From JAEZFI01 sp044508215 (GTDB lineage Bacteria > Actinomycetota > Acidimicrobiia > Acidimicrobiales > Microtrichaceae), in NCBI GenBank assembly GCA_044508215.1, contig JBIQID010000073.1, positions 1-15,138 on the forward strand: a stretch of DNA of 15,138 nt. The letters are read 5' to 3'. Shown here one piece after another: positions 6,587 through 11,575 of the stretch. Made by a program: the position numbers and the translations under genes. Under the pieces are notes generated by a model, which was not told the DNA's origin, ran no database searches, and worked only from the letters and a program-made list of their open reading frames with translations. Each line of letters opens with the position of its first letter. Position 1 is the stretch's first letter.

Positions 6587-7947
6587 TATTCGGCGGCTTC
6601 GGTGAGGGCTTCGGAGAGCGCCGGGTGGACGAGGAGGCTCTCGGCGATGTCGGAGACCTTCAGCCCGGCGGTCACGGCGAGGGCGATCACCGAGATCAGC
6701 TCGGCCGCGTGGCGGCCGACGATCGACCCGCCCAGCACCACGCCCGTGTAGGGGTCCGACACGATCTTCACGAAGCCGCGGGGATCACCGTTGATGAGCG
6801 CCTTCGCGGTGGTGGCGAACGGGACCTTCGTGACCCGCACCTTGCGACCCTCGGCGAACGCGTCGGCCTCGGCGAGGCCCACATCCGCGATCTCGGGGTC
6901 GGTGAAGATCGCCGACGCGGCCTTGTCGTAGTCGAGGTGCCGGTGGTCGTGGATGTGCATCCCCATCACGTGCTCGGCGATCTTCCGGCCCTGCATGCTC
7001 GCCACGGAGCTGAGCGGCAGCTTCCCGGAGAGGTCACCTGCGGCGTAGATGTGGGGGACGTTCGTGCGCAGGTGGTGGTCGAGCTCGGCGATCCACTGGC
7101 CGTCCATCTCGACGCCGGCGGCTTCGAGGCCGAGCCCGTCGCTGTTCGGGATCGAGCCGATGGCCAGGAGGGCGTGGCTGCCCTGGGCGGCGCGCCCGTC
7201 GTCGCAGCGGACCACGATGCCGTCGTCGGTGCGGTCGATGCCCACGGCACGGGCACCCTTGAAGAGCCGCACCCCGCGGGCCAGGAAGTCCTCCTCGAGG
7301 ACGGCAGCCACCTCGGGGTCCTTCTGGGGGAGCACCTGCTGACGGCTCACGATGAGCGTGACCTCGGAGCCGAGCGAGGTGAACATGTGCACGAACTCCA
7401 CGCCGGTGACGCCCGACCCGATCACCACGAGGTGCTCCGGCAGGACCTTGGGCGGGTAGGCGTCGCGGGTCACGAGCACGCGGTCGCCGTCGGGCTCGGC
7501 CCATTCGGGGATCCGCGGCCGGCTGCCGGTGGACACCATGATGGCGTCGGCCTCGAACACCTCGGTGCCGGTCGCTGTGGACACCTCGACCGTGTGCGAG
7601 TCGAGCAGCCGTCCCACCCCCTCCACGATGTTCACGCCCTGGCTCTCCAGCTGCGTGCGGGTCGACGACGCGAGCTTGCCGGTGATGGACCCGATGCGCT
7701 CTGCGATCGCGTCGAGCTGCAGGTGGGGCGTGTCGGTGGCGAGGCCCATGCGGGTGGCGTCGCGGAAGCTGCCGAACGCCGCGCCGGTGGCGATCATCGC
7801 CTTGGAAGGGACGCAGTCCCACAGGTGCGCCGCGCCGCCCACGATGTCGCGCTCGATCAGCGTCACCTCTGCACCGAAGCGGGCGGCGTGCGCGGCTGCC
7901 TGCGTGCCGGCGGGTCCGCCACCGATGATCACGAATCGCAGGGCCAT
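6586..7947 (-). CDS. lpdA: LpdA-like FAD/NAD(P)-dependent flavoprotein (disulfide-reductase family without the active disulfide)
   Basis: Two-dinucleotide-binding flavoprotein of 453 residues: FAD site GGGPAG (9-14), NAD(P) site GSGVTG (177-182), second FAD motif YAAGD (301-305), and a C-terminal dimerisation domain with HPALSE (441-446). In lipoamide dehydrogenase the redox motif is CxxxxC; here the first cysteine is A40 and only C45 (DCVPSK) remains, so dithiol chemistry is not expected. Segments such as VLEEDFLARGVRLFK and GSHALLAIGSIPN resemble what I recall of Mycobacterium tuberculosis LpdA (Rv3303c), an NAD(P)H:quinone reductase. That is the best functional guess, acting in redox balance. 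The frame is open upstream to 8223, but the flavin domain starts at ATG 7947, which has a TAGCGT box 7 nt upstream. The gene stands alone; its stop adjoins the 71-bp repeats. Confidence 0.85.
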   Translation of the reverse strand: MALRFVIIGGGPAGTQAAAHAARFGAEVTLIERDIVGGAAHLWDCVPSKAMIATGAAFGSFRDATRMGLATDTPHLQLDAIAERIGSITGKLASSTRTQLESQGVNIVEGVGRLLDSHTVEVSTATGTEVFEADAIMVSTGSRPRIPEWAEPDGDRVLVTRDAYPPKVLPEHLVVIGSGVTGVEFVHMFTSLGSEVTLIVSRQQVLPQKDPEVAAVLEEDFLARGVRLFKGARAVGIDRTDDGIVVRCDDGRAAQGSHALLAIGSIPNSDGLGLEAAGVEMDGQWIAELDHHLRTNVPHIYAAGDLSGKLPLSSVASMQGRKIAEHVMGMHIHDHRHLDYDKAASAIFTDPEIADVGLAEADAFAEGRKVRVTKVPFATTAKALINGDPRGFVKIVSDPYTGVVLGGSIVGRHAAELISVIALAVTAGLKVSDIAESLLVHPALSEALTEAAE

Positions 7948-7954
7948 GCGCTGC

Positions 7955-7960
7955 ACGCTA
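7955..7960 (-). promoter_or_regulatory. -10 box (TAGCGT) before the lpdA-like gene
   Basis: TAGCGT on the - strand ends 7 nt before ATG 7947, again compatible with a leaderless or nearly leaderless transcript. It lies in the 86-bp gap after the coiled-coil gene. Nothing else stands out in that gap. Confidence 0.45.
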
Positions 7961-8033
7961 CCGGCAGCTCGCGTGGCCGCCTCGGATCGACGAGCAGACG
8001 TCCAGGCGACGCTCGCGGGGTGGTGGGCGGGCG

Positions 8034-8363
8034 CTACCGGAGGCGGCGGGCGACGGCGCGTGCCACCCGGTCGACGTACCAGCCGGGTGTCTTGCGGCCT
8101 CCGCCGGGGAACGACGCCACCTGCAGCCGGAGCTGGTGGATCAGCGCCTCCAGCTCCTTCTGCCGGACCCGCTGGGTTCCCACCTCGGCCGTGGCGCCGA
8201 TCGCCGCGTCCCGAGCGCCCCACAGGTCGATCTTCAGCGACGCGACCTCGGCCTCGAGGCGGCCCACCTCGGCCTCCAGCTCGGCGATGCGAGCGTCGCG
8301 CGCGTCGCGCGGCTCACCGGTGGGTGCGGCTCCCTCGTCGGTGGGCGCGTCGGCGGAGGCCAT
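8034..8363 (-). CDS. Small coiled-coil protein of unknown function
   Basis: I do not recognise this family. The 109 residues comprise an acidic, Pro/Ala-rich N-terminus (1-20), a run with heptad spacing of Leu/Ile/Val (ARIAELEAEVGRLEAEVASL, about 24-43, continuing less regularly to about 82), then Gly-Gly-Gly-Arg-Lys and a basic amphipathic tail ending VARAVARRLR. There is no signal peptide or membrane segment. The basic tail could bind membrane, nucleic acid or a partner. ATG 8363 was chosen because a TAGCCT box lies 7 nt upstream; the frame is open to 8606, and an ATG at 8402 would add 13 residues but falls inside a palindrome. It lies downstream of the glycan operon on the same strand, separated by 169 bp with a possible terminator. 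The methyltransferase of that operon also has a coiled coil. Confidence 0.72.
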   Translation of the reverse strand: MASADAPTDEGAAPTGEPRDARDARIAELEAEVGRLEAEVASLKIDLWGARDAAIGATAEVGTQRVRQKELEALIHQLRLQVASFPGGGRKTPGWYVDRVARAVARRLR

Positions 8364-8370
8364 GGCGTCG

Positions 8371-8376
8371 AGGCTA
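8371..8376 (-). promoter_or_regulatory. -10 box (TAGCCT) before the coiled-coil gene
   Basis: On the - strand TAGCCT is followed by CGACGCC and then ATG 8363. The match with the ribonuclease promoter (TAGCCTCG, any base, CGC) covers both the -10 box and the initially transcribed bases. No clear -35 box is seen. Confidence 0.5.
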
Positions 8377-8395
8377 GGCCAACCCCACCCCGGTT

Positions 8396-8439
8396 CTGTC
8401 ATGCAGCGCACGACGGATCTGTCGCACCCCGCACGACAG
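8396..8439. repeat. Two tandem 21-bp imperfect palindromes upstream of the coiled-coil gene
   Basis: The first spans 8396-8416 (CTGTCATGC, AGC, GCACGACGG) and the second 8419-8439 (CTGTCGCAC, CCC, GCACGACAG). Each has 9-nt arms matching at 7 positions around 3 nt. The inferred ideal arm is CTGTCGTGC with its complement GCACGACAG. The outer bases extend to an 8-bp inverted pair, GTTCTGTC (8393-8400) and GACAGAAC (8435-8442). Period 23 bp, about two helical turns, so two protein dimers could bind the same face. Centres are about 43 and 66 bp before the predicted start. Confidence 0.7.
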
Positions 8440-8455
8440 AACGGGCATGACGTCA

Positions 8456-8521
8456 GGCCCGGTAGCGGAGGACGAGGAAGCGAGCGCCAGCGAGCGAGCC
8501 CGAGCCGGAGCTGGCCGGGCC
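8456..8521 (-). terminator. Nested inverted repeats after rfbD, possible terminator
   Basis: GGCCCGG (8456-8462) pairs with CCGGGCC (8515-8521); inside them GCCAGC (8486-8491) pairs with GCTGGC (8510-8515), the two right arms sharing base 8515. The structure begins about 11 nt after the rfbD stop on the - strand and sits at the end of the glycan operon. There is no U-tract and the interior is a low-complexity GCGAG/GAGC stretch, so the terminator call is weak. Confidence 0.35.
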
Positions 8522-8532
8522 CATGAAGGACG

Positions 8533-9390
8533 TCAGGCTTGGAGGGCAGCGACGACCGAGGGCAGCGTCTCGCGGAAGTCCGGCAGCAGCTCGATGCCCG
8601 ACGCACGCAGCGCGAAGTTGTCGAGCACCGAGTTCGCCGGGCGCGGCGCGGGACGGGGCGGGTCGAGCTCGGCCGTCGAGATCGGGCGGACGAGGCCGGG
8701 GTCGAACCCGCCGGCGCGCAGGATCTCCCCCACGAACTCGTACCAGCTGACCGGTCCCTGGTTGGTCACGTGGAAGACGCCGGGCCGCCGCTCGACGGTC
8801 AGCCGGAGGATCATCCGGGCGAGGTCGCCGGCGAACGTGGGGTGGCCGATCTGGTCGTCGACGAAGGAGAGCTGCTGCCCCTCCCCCGCCAGCCGCAGCA
8901 CGGTCTTCACGATGTTGTTGCCGTGGGCGCTGCACACCCACGACGTGCGTGCGATGGTCGCTGCGGGCCCGGCCTCGTGCTCGCCTCCGAGCTTCGACCG
9001 CCCGTACACGGACTGCGGGTTCGGGTCGTCCCACTCGAGGTACGGCGAGCCCTTCGTGCCGTCGAAGACGTAGTCCGTGCTCACGTACGTGAGGTGCGCG
9101 CCCACCTGCCGGGCCGCGTCGGCGAGGTGCCGGGTGGCCAGAGCGTTCACCGTGTACGCCAGCTCGGGCTCCGTCTCGCACCGGTCGACCGCCGTGAACG
9201 CGGCGCCGTGCACGATGGCGTCGGGCCGCAGCGACGTGACCGCCCCGAGCACCATCGCCCGGTCGGTGATGTCGAGGGTGCGCTCGCCCCAGTCGAGGTC
9301 CACACCGACGACCTCGTGGTGCGTCCCTTCGAGGAGGGCGAGCAGCTCGGTGCCCAGCTGCCCGCGGGCGCCTGTGACGAGGATGCGCAT
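8533..9390 (-). CDS. rfbD: dTDP-4-dehydrorhamnose reductase (RmlD/RfbD)
   Basis: Reduces dTDP-4-dehydro-L-rhamnose to dTDP-L-rhamnose with NAD(P)H, the last step of the rhamnose donor pathway. The 285 residues show the Rossmann motif GARGQLG (7-13), STDYVFDG (104-111) and the catalytic YGRSK (129-133), then the RmlD substrate-binding part with ARTSW (147-151). Length is typical for the family. ATG 9390 was chosen because the Rossmann motif begins at once and because it shares one base with the rfbB stop (TGATG), implying coupled translation. It is the last gene of the glycan operon. Confidence 0.94.
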   Translation of the reverse strand: MRILVTGARGQLGTELLALLEGTHHEVVGVDLDWGERTLDITDRAMVLGAVTSLRPDAIVHGAAFTAVDRCETEPELAYTVNALATRHLADAARQVGAHLTYVSTDYVFDGTKGSPYLEWDDPNPQSVYGRSKLGGEHEAGPAATIARTSWVCSAHGNNIVKTVLRLAGEGQQLSFVDDQIGHPTFAGDLARMILRLTVERRPGVFHVTNQGPVSWYEFVGEILRAGGFDPGLVRPISTAELDPPRPAPRPANSVLDNFALRASGIELLPDFRETLPSVVAALQA

Positions 9391-10358
9391 CAGCGGTTCT
9401 TCACGCGGGTGGTGAGCGGACGCCACCAGTCCTCGTTGTCGACGTACCACTTGATCGTGGCGTCGATGGCGTCCTCGAACGCCAGCTCCGGTCGCCAGCC
9501 CAGCGCCCCGATCTTGTCGGTGGTGATCGAGTAGCGGCGGTCGTGGCCGAGGCGGTCCTCGACGTAGCGGACCGACGACTCGTCCTTGCCCAGCGCGGCG
9601 AGGATCACGTCGGTGATCTCGCGGTTGGTCTTCTCGTTGCCGGCGCCGATGTTGTAGATCTCGCCGACCTGCCCCTGCCGCAGCACGAGGTCGACGCCGC
9701 GGCAGTTGTCGGTCACGAACATCCAGTCGCGGATGTTCAGCCCGTCGCCGTAGAGGGGCACCTGTCCGCCGTCCATCAGCGTGGTCACGAAGAACGGGAT
9801 GAGCTTCTCGGGGAACTGGTACGGGCCGAACTGGTTCGACGAACGGGTCACGATCACCGGCAGCTCGTAGGTCTCCTGGTAGGCGAGCGCGATGAGGTCG
9901 GATCCCGCCTTCGACGCCGAGTAGGGCGAGCGCGGCATGAGCAGGTCGGTCTCGGTGAACGAGCCGTCCTCGATCGAGCCGTACACCTCGTCGGTGGAGA
10001 TGTGGAGGAACCGCTCGACGCCGGCCTGCACCGCCACGTCGCAGAGCACGTTGGTGCCGGAGCAGTTGGTGCGGACGAACACGTCGGGGTCCAGCAGCGA
10101 GCGGTCCACGTGGCTCTCCGCTGCGAAGTGGACGACCGCGTCGTGGCCCTCCATGGCCGCGCGGACGGCCTCGCGGTCGCAGATGTCGCCCTTCACGAAC
10201 GTGAACCGCGGGTCGGCCTCGAGGTCCGAGAGGTTCGCCAGGTTGCCCGCGTAGGTGAGCGCGTCGAAGACGGTGACCTCGTCGTCGGAGCTGGCGATGA
10301 CGTGGTGGACGAAGTTCGAGCCGATGAACCCGGCGCCGCCGGTGACGAAGAGCTTCAC
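9390..10358 (-). CDS. rfbB: dTDP-glucose 4,6-dehydratase (RmlB/RfbB)
   Basis: Converts dTDP-glucose to dTDP-4-keto-6-deoxyglucose using bound NAD+, the second step towards dTDP-rhamnose. The 322 residues form an extended short-chain dehydrogenase: TGGAGFIGS (6-14), HFAAESHVDRS (77-87), the dehydratase triad T122-D123-E124 in STDEVYGS, and YSASK (146-150). Length fits the family. GTG 10358 starts immediately before the Rossmann strand (VKLFVTGG); the longer upstream open frame overlaps the glycosyltransferase gene. The gap to that gene is 11 nt. No Shine-Dalgarno site is seen, but a TAGGCT box 8 nt upstream could give rfbB its own promoter. The genes for the first and third pathway steps (rmlA, rmlC) are not in the window. 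Confidence 0.95.
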   Translation of the reverse strand: MKLFVTGGAGFIGSNFVHHVIASSDDEVTVFDALTYAGNLANLSDLEADPRFTFVKGDICDREAVRAAMEGHDAVVHFAAESHVDRSLLDPDVFVRTNCSGTNVLCDVAVQAGVERFLHISTDEVYGSIEDGSFTETDLLMPRSPYSASKAGSDLIALAYQETYELPVIVTRSSNQFGPYQFPEKLIPFFVTTLMDGGQVPLYGDGLNIRDWMFVTDNCRGVDLVLRQGQVGEIYNIGAGNEKTNREITDVILAALGKDESSVRYVEDRLGHDRRYSITTDKIGALGWRPELAFEDAIDATIKWYVDNEDWWRPLTTRVKNR

Positions 10359-10366
10359 GGTCGGAC

Positions 10367-10372
10367 AGCCTA
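10367..10372 (-). promoter_or_regulatory. Possible internal -10 box (TAGGCT) before rfbB
   Basis: TAGGCT includes the TAG stop of the preceding glycosyltransferase gene and ends 8 nt before the rfbB GTG. The spacing would allow a transcript with a 1-2 nt leader. Since the gene is tightly packed in an operon and the first three bases are a stop codon, chance is a real alternative. Confidence 0.25.
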
Positions 10373-11575
10373 GGAGGCGTCGCGGAGCCCACCGGAGGGC
10401 GGCCGGGACATCACGTCGGCGACCGCAGCCAGGAACCGCTCGCGGAAGCTGTCGACCGTGAACGACTCGAGGTGCCGGCGCACGGCGTCGCGGCGCTCTG
10501 GGTCGGGCATCCCGCCGGCCTCCACGCTCTGCCGTTCCTGCTGCACCTCCCGCAGGGTCTCCGCGATCGCCTGCGACATGGCTGCGACGTCCCCCACCGG
10601 GACCAGCCGCCCGCAGCCCCCGAGGGTGTCGGGGAGGGCGCCCGCGTCGGTGGAGACCACCCGGCACCCGGCTGCGAGCGCCTCGATCACGGGGAGGCAG
10701 AACCCCTCGTGGTGCGACGGGACGACCAGCACGTCGGACTGCTCCAGGCAGTGCCACAGCTGGGCGTCGTCCACGTCGAGGCAGATCTCCACCCGGTCGT
10801 CGAGCCCTCGGGCCGACGACAGCTGCCGCAGCTCGTCGAGGTAGAGCGGGTCGGTACTGGTGGAGCTGCCGTAGAGGCCCACGGTCCACTCGACGTCCAC
10901 GTCGAGCTGCGCGAGCGCCTCGAGCAGGTCCCCCACACCCTTCGCTCCCACGAACCGTCCGATGTACATCAGCCGGACGGGGCCCTCGGTCGGCCGGGGA
11001 CGGATCCTGTCGAGCCGCTCCTGGTCCAGGCCGGGCACGCACAGCGGCTGCACCGAGGTCCGCGCCGGGTCGAGCTGCAACCAGTCGAGGCAGCGGCAGT
11101 TGAACTCGGAGTCGCACCAGACCGCGTCGGCGAAGAGGGAGCCGCCCACCTGGTCGAGCGCTCGGAGCGCCGAGTGCCGGGCCTTCCCACGGAGCAGCTC
11201 CGGTGGGGTCACGTTGTGGAACCTCACGACGTACCGGGCGTGAGGGTGCGGGACCACGATCGCGTCGAACAGGTCGAACGCCGTGGCGAAGTGGAAGATC
11301 ACCAGCTCGCTCTGCGAGAAGTGCGCCTCCTGGTGCATCGCCCAGGGATGGTCCGTGACCACCACGTCGGGCGGTTCGAGCACGTCGGTGTACTGGGTGA
11401 AGACCCGGACGTCCCATCCCTCCTCGGCGAGGATCTGGCGCTCGATCAGCACCGAGTCCGAGACGGCGTCGTGGTGGGCGCAGATGCCCGTGACGATCGA
11501 CGCCCGCCGGCCGCCCATGTCGTGCTCGGCGGCGACGACCTCTGCGACGCCGATGGACGACGAGGACGGGCTCAC
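10370..11575 (-). CDS. GT4-family glycosyltransferase
   Basis: Predicted retaining glycosyltransferase with GT-B fold that adds a sugar from a nucleotide donor during surface-glycan assembly. The 401 residues show an N-terminal acceptor domain (about 24-190, with FHNVTP at 119-124) and a C-terminal donor domain starting at RLMYIGRFVGAKG (201-213), with the GT4 E-x7-E motif E290-E298 (EGFCLPVIE). There are no membrane segments, so it is cytoplasmic or peripheral. Donor and acceptor cannot be read from sequence; the neighbouring dTDP-rhamnose genes make a rhamnosyltransferase one possibility. GTG 11575 overlaps the upstream stop by 4 nt (GTGA), indicating coupling. Confidence 0.88.
   Translation of the reverse strand: MSPSSSSIGVAEVVAAEHDMGGRRASIVTGICAHHDAVSDSVLIERQILAEEGWDVRVFTQYTDVLEPPDVVVTDHPWAMHQEAHFSQSELVIFHFATAFDLFDAIVVPHPHARYVVRFHNVTPPELLRGKARHSALRALDQVGGSLFADAVWCDSEFNCRCLDWLQLDPARTSVQPLCVPGLDQERLDRIRPRPTEGPVRLMYIGRFVGAKGVGDLLEALAQLDVDVEWTVGLYGSSTSTDPLYLDELRQLSSARGLDDRVEICLDVDDAQLWHCLEQSDVLVVPSHHEGFCLPVIEALAAGCRVVSTDAGALPDTLGGCGRLVPVGDVAAMSQAIAETLREVQQERQSVEAGGMPDPERRDAVRRHLESFTVDSFRERFLAAVADVMSRPPSGGLRDAS

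Noticed and set aside
6312..6605. 97-codon + strand frame reading through the 71-bp repeats
   Set aside because: The 71-bp period shifts the frame in each unit, so the peptide is not repetitive at protein level. There is no start signal; the frame is open only because the repeat lacks + strand stops in it.
5054..6751. Long + strand open frame of 565 codons across the ribonuclease gene and repeats
   Set aside because: It is antisense to the RNB gene, whose - strand product has clear catalytic motifs; the + strand translation is Arg/Gly/His-rich with no recognisable domain. High GC makes such shadow frames common.
7948..8223. N-terminal extension of the lpdA-like protein
   Set aside because: The extra 92 residues are Arg/Pro/Gly-rich, overlap the coiled-coil gene, and precede the FAD-binding strand that normally begins such proteins; the promoter box is at 7955-7960.
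8447..8455. TGACGTCA palindrome as a CRE-like operator
   Set aside because: An 8-bp palindrome in GC-rich DNA next to a related copy at the rfbD stop; no gene start lies at a sensible distance.
8364..8606. Longer coiled-coil protein starting at 8402 or 8606
   Set aside because: The added sequence covers the palindromes and the rfbD end and has no protein-like composition; the -10 box supports 8363.
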